A stretch of 64,000 nucleotides of DNA from Akkermansia muciniphila (lineage in GTDB: Bacteria > Verrucomicrobiota > Verrucomicrobiia > Limisphaerales > SIAT01): the NCBI GenBank assembly GCA_945900775.1, contig CAMDJP010000002.1:54696-118695 (forward strand). Direction: 5' to 3'. The notes below the pieces were generated by a model. It was given only the letters and a program-made list of their open reading frames with translations, was not told where the DNA came from and ran no database searches. Of the stretch, positions 11,675-24,450 are shown piece by piece (within the stretch, counting starts at the first letter, position 1; each line of letters begins with the position of its first letter). Made by a program: the position numbers and the translations under genes.

Positions 11675-12505
11675 TCACTTCTTTCCAGCGCCGGTGGTCG
11701 CATCCTCGCCTGGCCGCCAGAACGCGGTTCGCGCATCAGAAACTTTCGAACCCATTTTCCTCAGGGCGTCATCCGGAAGCCTCTCGAGTCGCTCGTAAGA
11801 GGGATGGTGCGAGTCCTTGTAGGGATTGTTGTGGCGCGTGTTGTAGCAACAGATGAGCGACCAGCGCGGGTGCTCGGATTTATTTTGGTCGGAACGATGG
11901 AGCGTGTTGCTGTGGAAGAACAGTGTGTCGCCCGGCGCCAGTTCGACATAAACCAGCTCCATTATGCGTTCTGCCGCAGCGACACGCTCGGGGTCGGCAC
12001 CCGTCTGTTCACCGAAACGCCCGTGCTCGATACGACCCATCTTGTGGGAGCCCTTCAGCACCTGTAAGCAGCCGTTCGCGCGCGTGTTGGGGTCCACCGC
12101 GATGAAGGCCGAGGCCATGTCCGCAAAGAGGCAGCCGTTCTGGTACCAGTAGCCGTAGTCCTGATGCCACGCCCACGCGCCGCCGGTGCGCGGCTCTTTG
12201 ATGCTCATCTTCGAGTGGTAATGGTAGACTTCGTCGCCGAGAAGTTGCTCCATCGCGTTCACCACCCGCTCGCAGCGCGCGATTGCGCCCCACAAATCCT
12301 CGCCCGCCTTGTTCCAGAGTGCGAGATGGGCTTTGCCACCTTCGCCATCCTCAATACCGTGGGCATGCTGTTGCAAGGCGTTGTCGGCCCGCGCGGCCTC
12401 GCACAGAATCGCGGCCTCCTCGGCATCGAACAGTCCTCGGACAATGAGGTAACCGTCGCGATTAAAGTCGGCAGCCTGCTGGGAATCGAGTGAACGAGAT
12501 ATCAT
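11675..12505 (-). CDS. Phytanoyl-CoA dioxygenase family protein
   Basis: MISRSLDSQQAADFNRDGYLIVRGLFDAEEA...AWHQDYGYWYQNG...SHKMGRIEHGRF...APGDTLFFHSNTLHRSDQNKSEHPRWSLICCYNTRHN. Confidence 0.9.
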   Translation of the reverse strand: MISRSLDSQQAADFNRDGYLIVRGLFDAEEAAILCEAARADNALQQHAHGIEDGEGGKAHLALWNKAGEDLWGAIARCERVVNAMEQLLGDEVYHYHSKMSIKEPRTGGAWAWHQDYGYWYQNGCLFADMASAFIAVDPNTRANGCLQVLKGSHKMGRIEHGRFGEQTGADPERVAAAERIMELVYVELAPGDTLFFHSNTLHRSDQNKSEHPRWSLICCYNTRHNNPYKDSHHPSYERLERLPDDALRKMGSKVSDARTAFWRPGEDATTGAGKK

Positions 12506-12513
12506 AAAAACGG

Positions 12514-13341
12514 TCAGCCCCGCAAGCCGGCCTGCTCCATCAACTTCGCCGTCTGCGTATAGGCCTCCTCGACCCATTCAACGATACGTTTCGGGTCGGG
12601 CGCATACTCGAGCTCGATAGAGACGGCGCCGTCCATCTTCAGCTCCTTAATCGCCTGCAGGTAGGGCGCGAACTTCACCACGCCGCGACCGGGCGGCAGG
12701 TCACCGTGCACCTTGCCGTCGCAGTCGGAGAGGTGGACGTGGATGGCCTTGCCCTTGAGTTTCCGTAAATCCGTTGGCGAGGTGTCGGAGAGGACGAGGT
12801 GCGAGATATCGATGTTCGCACGCACGCGTGCGTGGTCGCACTCGTCCACAAAACGGACCATCTCACTGACGTTGTTCAGAAGGCTGAGCCGGAACGGTTC
12901 CAACTCCAAGGCGATGTCCACACCCTTTTTCTCCGCGTAATCGCCGAGGCGTCGGCAAGTTTCAAGGCCCCACTGCCATTGTTCCGCGGGCGGGATGACT
13001 TCGCGTTGCCAGATATATTCGCCGAGCACGAGCAGGATGTTCCGCGCGCCCCACGTATGGGCGAGGTCGATGAACTTTCTGCACCGCTCCAGATGGAACT
13101 CGCGCACCGGCTCATTGAAATCAATCAACCCCACAGCCACCACCGGCAGTGAGACAATCGGCAGGTCGAGCTTCTCGCAGGCGCGAGCGACGACGCTAAT
13201 CTCCTTGCGCGAGATTCCGTCGGCCTCGGTGAAGATATCCACGCAATCGAACCCGATGCGGCTGATGTGCTTCAGGCCGGTGACGGTGTCCACACCCGCT
13301 TGGTGAAAGACGCTGTTGATGATGCCAAGTTTCATAGCCAA
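12514..13341 (-). CDS. Sugar phosphate isomerase/epimerase (xylose isomerase-like TIM barrel)
   Basis: MKLGIINSVFHQAG...GFDCVDIFTE...KGVDIALELEPF...NIDISHL...HVHLSDCDGKVHGDLPPGRGVV. Confidence 0.87.
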   Translation of the reverse strand: MAMKLGIINSVFHQAGVDTVTGLKHISRIGFDCVDIFTEADGISRKEISVVARACEKLDLPIVSLPVVAVGLIDFNEPVREFHLERCRKFIDLAHTWGARNILLVLGEYIWQREVIPPAEQWQWGLETCRRLGDYAEKKGVDIALELEPFRLSLLNNVSEMVRFVDECDHARVRANIDISHLVLSDTSPTDLRKLKGKAIHVHLSDCDGKVHGDLPPGRGVVKFAPYLQAIKELKMDGAVSIELEYAPDPKRIVEWVEEAYTQTAKLMEQAGLRG

Positions 13342-13402
13342 GGAAGATTTTAGAAAAATGGTGTTAAAAATCCAGCTTTTCTGTTACCACTGCTTCCTTC
13401 AT

Positions 13403-14545
13403 ATGAACTCACGCATCCTCCTGGTGGATTTGCAGAGCGGTTCTCTAGCCGCGCGAGCCACTGGTCTTGGAACAGATCGCGAGGTCGTCATCTTCACCAA
13501 TCCCGACGAAGCAATTGCACTGCTGAGACAGTCACCGCCATTTACGGTCGTTCTATGCGCCAGTCACGCCCCAGATAACGATGGTATCGCATTTTTGGCC
13601 GCAGCCTTTGAACATGCACCGAAGACAGTGCGAATACTTCTCGCCTCTCGTGAGGATACCGACCTCGTATTCGAGGCGATAAACCGCGACCACATCTTCG
13701 CGTTCCTGGCCAACGACTGCAGCGCTGAATCGTTCCTGAACATACTCGAATCGGCTGAAAAACAATACGCCACCAACATGATTGAGGCGGAATTGCTCGA
13801 GAAAACGCTCAGCGGCAGCCTGCAGCTTCTCACAGAGGTGCTCGCGATGGCTGCGCCAAAGCAGTTCAGCCGCAGCCAGCAATTGCGGGAATACATGCAA
13901 CATCTCGCTGCGGAGATGAAAGTCGCGTCAATGTGGGAATTGGAAACGGCGGCGATGCTCGCGCCGCTTGGCTATGTGACCCTACCGCCCGCGCTCCTGA
14001 AGAAATTGAACGCAGCCGAAGATCTCACCAGCGATGAGCAACAAATCGTCGTCCGGCTGCCGGGTACGACAAGCAAGCTCATCAGCCATCTACCGCGACT
14101 CGAGGGTGTAGCCGAGATGATTCGTTATCAAAACAAAGACTACAACGGCAAAGGGTTTCCGAATGACGGGGTCTTGGGCGATAAAATTCCGCTAGGCGGT
14201 CGCATACTGAAAGTGCTCAACGACTTGCTCGACCTCGAGGCGAAAAAGAAATTTAAACCGACGGCTCTGGCGATGATGAGGGAAAACTTTAGTGCTTATG
14301 ACCTCACCGTACTCGACGCTGCGCATGTCTGTTTTGTGACCAGAGCGCACACGCCGGACATGGACGGCATTAAGGAACTCAGCGCAGCGGATATAAAAGT
14401 CGGACAGCTCCTCATGGATAACGTGAATTCCAAGGATGGGCTCGTCCTCTTGCCCGCTGCCAGCCGTATTTCAAAACTGGGGCTGGAACGGCTGCGTAAC
14501 TTCGCCGAGCTGGGCGTCCTCAAAGAACCGCTTTACGTCAAGTAA
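13403..14545 (+). CDS. Degenerate response-regulator receiver plus degenerate HD-GYP-like protein
   Basis: MNSRILLVDLQSG..., RILLASREDTDLVFEAINRDHIFAFLAND (receiver frame), YQNKDYNGKGFPNDGVLGDKIPLGGRILKVLNDLLDL (HD-GYP frame); canonical catalytic residues absent. Confidence 0.72.
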   Translation: MNSRILLVDLQSGSLAARATGLGTDREVVIFTNPDEAIALLRQSPPFTVVLCASHAPDNDGIAFLAAAFEHAPKTVRILLASREDTDLVFEAINRDHIFAFLANDCSAESFLNILESAEKQYATNMIEAELLEKTLSGSLQLLTEVLAMAAPKQFSRSQQLREYMQHLAAEMKVASMWELETAAMLAPLGYVTLPPALLKKLNAAEDLTSDEQQIVVRLPGTTSKLISHLPRLEGVAEMIRYQNKDYNGKGFPNDGVLGDKIPLGGRILKVLNDLLDLEAKKKFKPTALAMMRENFSAYDLTVLDAAHVCFVTRAHTPDMDGIKELSAADIKVGQLLMDNVNSKDGLVLLPAASRISKLGLERLRNFAELGVLKEPLYVK

Positions 14546-14598
14546 GCGAACCCAGGCATTAATCGCGTTCGCCCCTCGGATTCGCCTTCTTAAATGGG

Positions 14599-15762
14599 TT
14601 AGGCAGTCATTTCACTTAAGGCCACCGCCCGTTTCGTCTCTACGCTGCGATACGCCGCCTCGACGAGCGTCATGGTCTTCAGATTATCATCGCCACCGAT
14701 TGCCGGCTCCGTTCCCTGCTCCAGCGCCACGAGGAGTTGCGCCATCGTGCCGATGAACGCGTCGGGGAACCAACTCTCCGTCCACTGCGGCTCGTGAAAC
14801 TGTGCGTCTCCCTTGCGCGCGTAGCGAATCGTGCTCGGCGTAGTGTGCGGGTTGCGGCACCAGCCTATGTCCCCGATAGCCAGGCCATTAAGCCCTTCGA
14901 TGCGCCACTGGATTCGCAGATCGCCGGGGCATCCTTCCTTCGCCGGGCCGGTCCACGTGTCGTCAATCCCCACACACCGCAGCCCGTTGGCGTATTCGAG
15001 GATGTAAGTGGCGATACCGTCCGCATGCGGGAACTTTGTGCGCGGGTCCGTCCGTACGCTGCAAAATATCCGTTCCGGCTCGCCGAACCAGTAGCGAAAA
15101 CAGTCGAGGTGGTGGATGGACATGATTCGCAACGTCACCCAACCCAACTCCGCCTGCCATGGCATCCAATGGGGAATGGCTCGCATATCGATCGTGGCCA
15201 GCACCGGTTCGCCGAGCGCGGCGTCCGCTAGCAGCGACTTCGCTGCACGCACCGAGGGGTCATAGCGCATGTTCTGATTGACCGCGAGCGTGATGCCGGC
15301 GGACTCGCACAGGCTCACCGCCTCGCGCGCCTCGGCGAGATTCATCCCGAGTGGTTTCTGCGCAAGGATACCCTTCACCGTGCGACGGACACAGGCGGCG
15401 TGGATTAACCCAAGTTGCGCGTTCGGCGGCACGGCGATGTCGAGCACTTCAATCGAGGAATCGTCGAGCAACTGCTCGTATGTATCGTGCACCTTCACGA
15501 TGCCGTGGCGAGAAGCAGCCTTATCGGCGTTCGCCCGCGTTCGCGAGGCGATGGCCACGGGATTGAAGCCCGCCTTGCGATAGGCGACCAAGTGACAGTC
15601 GTTCACGATGAACCCGCTGCCGAGGATGCCGATGCGCCAGTCCAATCGCTGCGGCAAGTCGGGTTGGATATTGAGTTGCACAAAGCGATGAAACGCCTCG
15701 ACGCACAGCGAAGGAAGGCAAAACTTTAGCATCCACTGAACCCCCAGCGGTTTGTAAGACAC
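14599..15762 (-). CDS. Gfo/Idh/MocA family oxidoreductase
   Basis: RIGILGSGFIVNDCHLVAYRKAGFNPVAIASRTRANADKAASRHG...AQKPLGMNLAEAREAVSLCE. Start uncertain. Confidence 0.88.
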   Translation of the reverse strand: MSYKPLGVQWMLKFCLPSLCVEAFHRFVQLNIQPDLPQRLDWRIGILGSGFIVNDCHLVAYRKAGFNPVAIASRTRANADKAASRHGIVKVHDTYEQLLDDSSIEVLDIAVPPNAQLGLIHAACVRRTVKGILAQKPLGMNLAEAREAVSLCESAGITLAVNQNMRYDPSVRAAKSLLADAALGEPVLATIDMRAIPHWMPWQAELGWVTLRIMSIHHLDCFRYWFGEPERIFCSVRTDPRTKFPHADGIATYILEYANGLRCVGIDDTWTGPAKEGCPGDLRIQWRIEGLNGLAIGDIGWCRNPHTTPSTIRYARKGDAQFHEPQWTESWFPDAFIGTMAQLLVALEQGTEPAIGGDDNLKTMTLVEAAYRSVETKRAVALSEMTA

Positions 15763-15891
15763 ATCAAGTTTCCCCTAATGACGCTTTCACGCCGGTTGTT
15801 CCATCGCTCGGTTAGTCATTGAAACATCGGACACTGAAGGACATCGAATCGACTGGAACCCAACGAAGCCGATGGACTTCTGATACAACCG

Positions 15892-16302
15892 ATGGGCGAG
15901 CCGCCAGCCAACACGCCAAATTCATTGAAGACGCCGCTCCCGCCGAGTATTCCGGATCATCTGCTGCTGCGACTGATCGGGCGCGGCGGCTATGGAGAGG
16001 TGTGTTTGGCTCGGACCATCACAGGCGAATGGCGTCGGTGAAGATTGTCCGGCGCACAGCACTCGTCCGCCAGCAGGACGAACCGCGCCCCGACCATCCA
16101 GCTAAAGGCGAAGTACCGGACCCGCAAATAATCTCTGGCCGCTACTCTGCCCAAAAACGCCCATGTGCTAACGCACAGTTTTGACATTCCCAGACTACTG
16201 CCCCGCGCCATATGGAGTCTGGGCGCAGGACCCAGTATTTGCCTCACCTCCCGCTACAACGCCCCGTTCCGCGCACTCAGCACCGGCAAGAAGAAACGCT
16301 AG
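15892..16302 (+). pseudogene. Decayed serine/threonine protein kinase N-terminus
   Basis: From ATG 15892: MGEPPANTPNSLKTPLPPSIPDHLLLRLIGRGGYGEVCLARTITGEWRR* (TGA 16039-16041), then VKIVRRT continues from 16038 in another frame (glycine loop and VxK). The 3' limit is a guess. Confidence 0.65.
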
Positions 16303-17588
16303 CTGCGCTTCGCCCACGCCGGCGGGTCCTTGAGTTGATAGAGCATCTCGCCCGCTTTGCGCACGAGCAGCACGCCTTCGGCCTCGCGATTCGCGTAATC
16401 CTCCGGATTGATTGTCTTCGGGTCGCGGTACCCGAGATTAATCTTTTTGCAAACCTCGGGCGGGATGCCCGTCGCGAGCGTCACTTGGATGCGGCATTTC
16501 TCCACGCCGTCCTCGAACGTGCCGATGCCGCGCACGTGCGTCGAGTGCGCGAGAACGCCCCACGGGTGATGTTTAAATTTATCCCACTGCTTGAGGAAGT
16601 AATCACGGCAATGGTAGCCGACCTCGAGCAGCGTCTTGCCGTGCGCCACGCAGACCTCCGTAATGTGCGGCGCATAGATAATCAGTTCACCACCATCGGC
16701 CACGACCGGCTCGAGCTTGTACATACCCTTGCCGCCGGTCCACAGCTCGTCGTACATCGGAGGGCAGCACGAAAGCACCGTGCGGAACGGACGCTCCACA
16801 CAGGTGATGTGCACCTGCCTCGATAACTCGCTCGCAGCGTCCCACGCGTTCTCCGGTGTACCGATGAAGAGCCCGGCGAGCGACTTATCTGGCCGCACTA
16901 CCATGGCAAGGCAGCGCTTCGTCACCAGCACCAGCGCGCCGGCACGGTCTACCACGCGGCGCACGGGCGTCCACTTGTTGCCGATGATCATCGGGTTGGT
17001 GACCACCGCGCCGAGCCAGTGGAAGAAGTTCAAAATCTGCGGTCCGCCAATACCGGGGAAAAGGTACTTGTTGCCTCCGGAGAAGCCGACTACCTCGTGC
17101 GGGAATACCGGACCGATGATGATTATCTCATCGTAATCGAACACCAGCTTGTTGATCTCGACCGGCACGTCCATCGAGAAAAGGCCGCCGGACAGTTCAC
17201 AAATATCCGCCGAAGGAATCACACCAACCTGACGGAGCGCGCCGGGGTTGTTCCACTCGTGGTTGAAGAAGCGTACATTCTTGAACGCACCCGCCCGTTC
17301 GCCGGCACTGATTTCAATTCGCTCGCAAATCGCCGTCTCGCTCATTGGCTGGTGTGTGCCGAGCGCGATCAAGATATCGAGCGCCTTTGTCTCAGCGCCG
17401 ATCTGCTTGAAGAGGGTTTGAAACAACAACCCCACGGGCGCGGTGCGCGTAGCGTCGGGGATGACGCACAGCACCCGCTTGCCACGATACATCTCGGCGG
17501 GGAAGGCCTGCACGACGAGCACCGACACCTCTTCAACGGAAACGGCCACGTCACTCGCCGCCGTTTTGGACAACACGTTCATGCGCAC
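16299..17588 (-). CDS. LarA-like lactate racemase domain protein (DUF2088)
   Basis: RVLCVIPDATRTAPVGLLFQTLFKQIGAETKALDILIALGTHQPMSE...FGVIPSADICELSGGLF...GFSGGNKYLFPGIGG. Confidence 0.85.
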   Translation of the reverse strand: MRMNVLSKTAASDVAVSVEEVSVLVVQAFPAEMYRGKRVLCVIPDATRTAPVGLLFQTLFKQIGAETKALDILIALGTHQPMSETAICERIEISAGERAGAFKNVRFFNHEWNNPGALRQVGVIPSADICELSGGLFSMDVPVEINKLVFDYDEIIIIGPVFPHEVVGFSGGNKYLFPGIGGPQILNFFHWLGAVVTNPMIIGNKWTPVRRVVDRAGALVLVTKRCLAMVVRPDKSLAGLFIGTPENAWDAASELSRQVHITCVERPFRTVLSCCPPMYDELWTGGKGMYKLEPVVADGGELIIYAPHITEVCVAHGKTLLEVGYHCRDYFLKQWDKFKHHPWGVLAHSTHVRGIGTFEDGVEKCRIQVTLATGIPPEVCKKINLGYRDPKTINPEDYANREAEGVLLVRKAGEMLYQLKDPPAWAKRS

Positions 17589-17612
17589 CTCAAACTTTGC
17601 GGCGGTCAGATT

Positions 17613-18419
17613 TCAGATGGTCTGCGAAAGGAACCCGCCGTCCACACGGATGTCCGTGCCAGTGACGAAGCTTGCGGCCTTTTCGCTGGCGAGGAAGATC
17701 GCTGCGCCGACCAGCTCGCGTGCCTCGCCGAAACGGCCCATTGGCGTGTGCGCCCAGACCGAAATCGTGCGCGCGCTCGGGCTGCCGTCGTCGTTGAAGA
17801 GGAGCTTGCGATTCTGTTCGGCCGGAAAGAAGCCGGGCGTAATCGAGTTCACGCGCACGCCGCTCTTGGCGTATTCGCGCGCGAGAAACTGGGTCATGCT
17901 CAGGACCGCCGCCTTCGCCGCGCTATAGGAGATCACACGCGAAAGCGGGATGTGCCCCGAGACGCTGGCGATGTTGATTACGCTGCCGCGCTTGCGCGCA
18001 ACCATGCCGGGACAGAACTCCTGACATGGTAACAAAACACCGCCGGTCAGATTCAGGTCGAAATTCTTCTCCCACGCCTCGAGCGGCAGATTTTCCAACG
18101 GCTTGTCGGCGGTGACGATCGCATTCGGATCCGCACCGCCCGCTGCATTCAGCAGGATGGTCGTGGGACCGAGATCCTTCTCCAACCCTTCACGGGCAGC
18201 GCGCAGACTCGCGCGGCTCATCGCATCGCATTCGTAAAACTTCGCCGTGCCGCCTTTTGCAGCGATGGCCTTCACGCGCTCATTTCCGCGCTCGGCATTG
18301 CGGCCGAGCACAGCCACCTTCGCGCCGGCCGCGCCATACGCCTCGGCAATCGCGCCGCCGAGCACGCCGGTCGCGCCGATTACCACGGCCACTTCGCCCT
18401 TCAAATCGAATAATTCCAT
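17613..18419 (-). CDS. SDR family oxidoreductase (D-mannonate oxidoreductase-like)
   Basis: GEVAVVIGATGVLGGAIAEAYGAAGAKVAVLGRN...NAAGGADPNA...YSAAKAAV...VRVNSITPGFFPAEQNRKLL...VTGTDIRVDGGF. Confidence 0.88.
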   Translation of the reverse strand: MELFDLKGEVAVVIGATGVLGGAIAEAYGAAGAKVAVLGRNAERGNERVKAIAAKGGTAKFYECDAMSRASLRAAREGLEKDLGPTTILLNAAGGADPNAIVTADKPLENLPLEAWEKNFDLNLTGGVLLPCQEFCPGMVARKRGSVINIASVSGHIPLSRVISYSAAKAAVLSMTQFLAREYAKSGVRVNSITPGFFPAEQNRKLLFNDDGSPSARTISVWAHTPMGRFGEARELVGAAIFLASEKAASFVTGTDIRVDGGFLSQTI

Positions 18420-18502
18420 AGGCCGACGAGTGTGATGCAGGGAATGTCTCGGGTGAAGGGAAAAATCTGGCCGAGCCAGCCCCCGGCGGCTACGATGCGG
18501 TC

Positions 18503-19447
18503 ATGGCGAATCTTCCAAAGCCAGAGGTGATTCTCACTCACGAGAGTGACCTGGATGGTTACGTCGCTGGCCTCCTGCTCCAGCGTCTCTCTGAAAAACT
18601 CTTCGGCGCACCCACGCACCTCGAGGCGTGGAATTACGTCGCGTGGCAGAAGCGCGAGCCTATCGAGAAGACCGCATGGGTAACCGACCTCACGTTCGAG
18701 CCTCGGCTCGACAAGCCCGGTTGGGCGGTCATTGATCATCATCAGACCACCACCGCGCCACAATACGCCCAGCTGATTCACGATGCCGCGAAATCTGCCA
18801 GCCTGCTCTGCTACGAGCTTTGCCGCGAACACGGCCTCGCCAATGCCGAACTGGACCGACTCGTCCACTTAAGCAATCTCGCCGACCTATTTCTCGATGA
18901 TGCACCCGAGTTCCCGCTCGCCCTCGACTACGCGAATCTAATCAAGATTTATGGCTTCTGGAATCTCCACGCCGTCACCGGCGGACGGCTCGAGACGCTT
19001 CTCGATCATCCGCTGTTGGAAGTGATGGCCGTGAAGCGCCGCGTTGAGGACCCAATTGGGTACGAGTGGAGCAAAGGAAACATCGAACGCATCAGCCCGA
19101 CACTCGGCCTAGTGAACACCACCGTGGGCAACCCCAATCTGATTGTTCACCGCCTGCTTGTGGAGAAGACCACGCCGTATCCAGTGCTAATGACTCTCTA
19201 TGTGAAGGCAAACCGTACCGTGGTGGTGAGCTTCCGAAGTCAGAACGGCGAGGCGCTGCCGATTGCGCGCCAGTTGCAGGGTGGCGGCCACGAGAACGCC
19301 TGTGGAGCCACTCTCCCCCGCACGGTACAAAACGAAGGTGACGCCATCGACTACTTGCGCCGCACGCTCGACCCCGCATCCACCAAGCCGACCGGACTCA
19401 ACCCGCTGGCCGACCTGCTCTCCGCCTTCGAGCCGAAGAACGGTTAA
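18503..19447 (+). CDS. DHH-family phosphoesterase
   Basis: ILTHESDLDGYVAGLLLQRL...VIDHHQTT...LQGGGHENACGATLP (DHH/DHHA1 features). Confidence 0.82.
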   Translation: MANLPKPEVILTHESDLDGYVAGLLLQRLSEKLFGAPTHLEAWNYVAWQKREPIEKTAWVTDLTFEPRLDKPGWAVIDHHQTTTAPQYAQLIHDAAKSASLLCYELCREHGLANAELDRLVHLSNLADLFLDDAPEFPLALDYANLIKIYGFWNLHAVTGGRLETLLDHPLLEVMAVKRRVEDPIGYEWSKGNIERISPTLGLVNTTVGNPNLIVHRLLVEKTTPYPVLMTLYVKANRTVVVSFRSQNGEALPIARQLQGGGHENACGATLPRTVQNEGDAIDYLRRTLDPASTKPTGLNPLADLLSAFEPKNG

Positions 19448-19448
19448 T

Positions 19449-20111
19449 TCAACCCTGCGACGCGAACCACGTCCGCAGCTTCTCCAACGCCTTCGCACGG
19501 TGGCTTAGGCGGTTCTTCACCTCTTCACCCAACTCGGCGAACGATTCTTTAAAACCATCCGGGACAAACAGTGGATCATAGCCGAAACCGCCCAAGCCAC
19601 GCGGCGCGAAATCAATCCGTCCCTCGCACGCACCGTCAAACGTGGGCGAGTCCGCGTCCGTATCGGATGCACGGACCGGCACGAGCGCAATCACACAGCG
19701 AAAACGGGCCGTGCGTTTCTCGCGCGGCACTTCCCCCAGCAGGCGCAGCAACTTGGCGTTGTTGTCCGCGTCCGGGGTGTTGCCGTGTCCCTTCGCATCC
19801 AGCGCAGCGAAGCGGGCCGAGTAGACGCCCGGCGCGCCGTTGAGCACGTCCACCTCCAACCCAGAATCATCTGCCAGAACGAACTGGATTGCTTCCATCG
19901 GTGTGGGCTGTTGCGCTAACCACGAGGTAAGCGTGCGTGCTTTTTTAAAGGCGTTGCCCGCGAAGGTATCGGCATCCTCCACCACCGCAGGCGCGGCAGC
20001 GAAGTTATCTAAAGTAAGACAGCGAAAAGAGGAACCGAGGATGGCCTGAATCTCGGCGACTTTGTGCGCGTTGTGCGTGGCGATGAGCAGCGTCGACATG
20101 TGTGCAGTCAA
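19449..20111 (-). CDS. rdgB: RdgB/HAM1 non-canonical purine NTP pyrophosphatase
   Basis: LLIATHNAHKVAEIQAIL...DDSGLEVDVLNGAPGVYSARFA...RIDFAPRGLGGFGYDPLFVPDGFKESFAEL...KNRLSHRAKALEKL. Confidence 0.95.
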   Translation of the reverse strand: MTAHMSTLLIATHNAHKVAEIQAILGSSFRCLTLDNFAAAPAVVEDADTFAGNAFKKARTLTSWLAQQPTPMEAIQFVLADDSGLEVDVLNGAPGVYSARFAALDAKGHGNTPDADNNAKLLRLLGEVPREKRTARFRCVIALVPVRASDTDADSPTFDGACEGRIDFAPRGLGGFGYDPLFVPDGFKESFAELGEEVKNRLSHRAKALEKLRTWFASQG

Positions 20112-20219
20112 GCGGACATAGAACGGGAAATCAATCCGTTGCCAAATCCGCCGAGAACTCGTGGTGTTGTCGAGGGTGAGAGACGTTGAAGTTATTGGCG
20201 GATGAGTTAGGCTGGGTGC

Positions 20220-21026
20220 GTGATGGGTTCCACGACAAGGTGGGTTGCAGGGTTCTGCTTCGCTCTATTATTCACGGCCGACATTTGCGGTGGCCAGACT
20301 TTCGCTGAGAAAAGGGCGCTGGCTGCCAAGGCGCTGGCGGAGTTGCACGCCAAGGCCGAGGCGGGTGATGCCAAGGCGCAATCCAAACTGGGTCTGCGCT
20401 ATTATATGGGCGAGGGCGTGGAGGAGGATTTTGGTGCTGCGCTGAAATGGTACCGGCGCGCGGCCGCGCAGGGCGATGCGCAGGGTCAATGCGGCCTTGG
20501 CAATTGTTACTCGCAGGGCAACGGCGCGAAACAGAATGATGCCGAAGCGCTGAAATGGTATCGGCTCGCCGCTGCACAGGGTGATGCCGAGGCGCAGCAC
20601 TGCATCGCGTCGATTTTCGAGTTTGGTGTCGGTGTGAAAAAGGACAAGGCGGAGGCGTTGAAGTGGCGGCGGCTGGCCGTGGCGCAGAATCTCCCCGTCG
20701 CGCAATATGAGTTCGGTGTGATGTACCAACACGGCGATGGGGCGAAGAAGGACGTGGCGAAGGCGATGGAGTGGTATCGGCTGGCGGCGGAACAGGATCA
20801 TGTGCCGGCGCAATGCGCGTTGGGCAATTTGTACCGGGATGGTTTCGGCATTGAGAGGGATCGTGTGGAGTCCTACGTGTGGTTCCATCTCTCGGCGGAG
20901 ACTCATCAGCTTTCTAAAAAATGGCGTGATGAAGTGGCCAAGAAAATGTCCGCGCCACAAATTACGTCGGCGATCGCACGTTCAGCTCTGCTGCGCACCC
21001 GCATCGACGCCAAGGCTGGGAAATAG
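20220..21026 (+). CDS. Sel1/TPR-like repeat secreted protein
   Basis: Five or more ~36-aa Sel1 repeats: [72 protein letters not shown]... Confidence 0.92.
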   Translation: MMGSTTRWVAGFCFALLFTADICGGQTFAEKRALAAKALAELHAKAEAGDAKAQSKLGLRYYMGEGVEEDFGAALKWYRRAAAQGDAQGQCGLGNCYSQGNGAKQNDAEALKWYRLAAAQGDAEAQHCIASIFEFGVGVKKDKAEALKWRRLAVAQNLPVAQYEFGVMYQHGDGAKKDVAKAMEWYRLAAEQDHVPAQCALGNLYRDGFGIERDRVESYVWFHLSAETHQLSKKWRDEVAKKMSAPQITSAIARSALLRTRIDAKAGK

Positions 21027-21094
21027 AATCGCGAACGGCGCTTCCCAATTCCGCAATTGCTCTGGCCTGCGGGTTTGCCCAATATCCCCGCCCG

Positions 21095-23791
<2,697 letters not shown>

Positions 23792-23812
23792 CAGTTCCGT
23801 TAGGGTTGCAGT

Positions 23813-23963
23813 CGTGAAATGGCTCACCCAGCGGGAGCAGATGGTTGTCGCCGTAGTGCTGTTCCTGCTGTTGACTGGTCTGGCGGTGAAGGCATGGCGT
23901 ACGGCCCATCCTCAAAAAACTGGTCGAGGCCTATCCGCAACCCTGATTGTATGCAAACGCTGA
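23813..23963 (+). CDS. Small single-TM protein
   Basis: GTG start 23813: VKWLTQREQMVVAVVLFLLLTGLAVKAWRTAHPQKTGRGLSATLIVCKR; one hydrophobic helix, between leuS and the next gene. Confidence 0.4.
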
Positions 23964-24388
23964 GTTTCGAAGAAGTGCTCGAGAGAATCCTCGCGGCGGA
24001 TAACCGCTATCATCGCGACGCCTACCATTTCGTTCGCGAAGGTTTGGACTACACTCAGAAGCGGGCCAGCAAAGCCTCAAAGACCACTCCCCGGCACGTC
24101 ACCGGCCAGGAACTGCTCGACGGCATACGCGCCTACGCCCTTGAACAGTTCGGCCCCATGACATTGACCGTCCTCACCGAGTGGGGCGTGAACTGCTGCG
24201 AAGATTTCGGCGAAATCGTTTTCACCCTTGTCGAAGGCGGCGCGCTGGCGAAGACCGACCAAGACAACCGCGCCGATTTCAAGGGCGGTTATAATTTCCA
24301 CGCCGCCTTTCGCGAGCCGTTCCTGCCACCGGCCACACCACCGACGGCGAAGCGCTATCGTCGCGCCGCCGAAGCCGAGAGCGCCTGA
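23951..24388 (+). CDS. Minf_1886-like conserved protein
   Basis: MQTLSFEEVLERILAADNRYHRDAYHFVREGLDYTQKRASK...RHVTGQELLDGIRAYALEQFGPMTLTVLTEWGVNCCEDFGEIVFTLVEGGALAKT. Confidence 0.75.
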   Translation: MQTLSFEEVLERILAADNRYHRDAYHFVREGLDYTQKRASKASKTTPRHVTGQELLDGIRAYALEQFGPMTLTVLTEWGVNCCEDFGEIVFTLVEGGALAKTDQDNRADFKGGYNFHAAFREPFLPPATPPTAKRYRRAAEAESA

Positions 24389-24450
24389 GCCGTTGCCTGG
24401 GCGCAGGCGGCAGTTGACCGCCGCTTCGCTTCCGCCGATGATGTCTGGGA

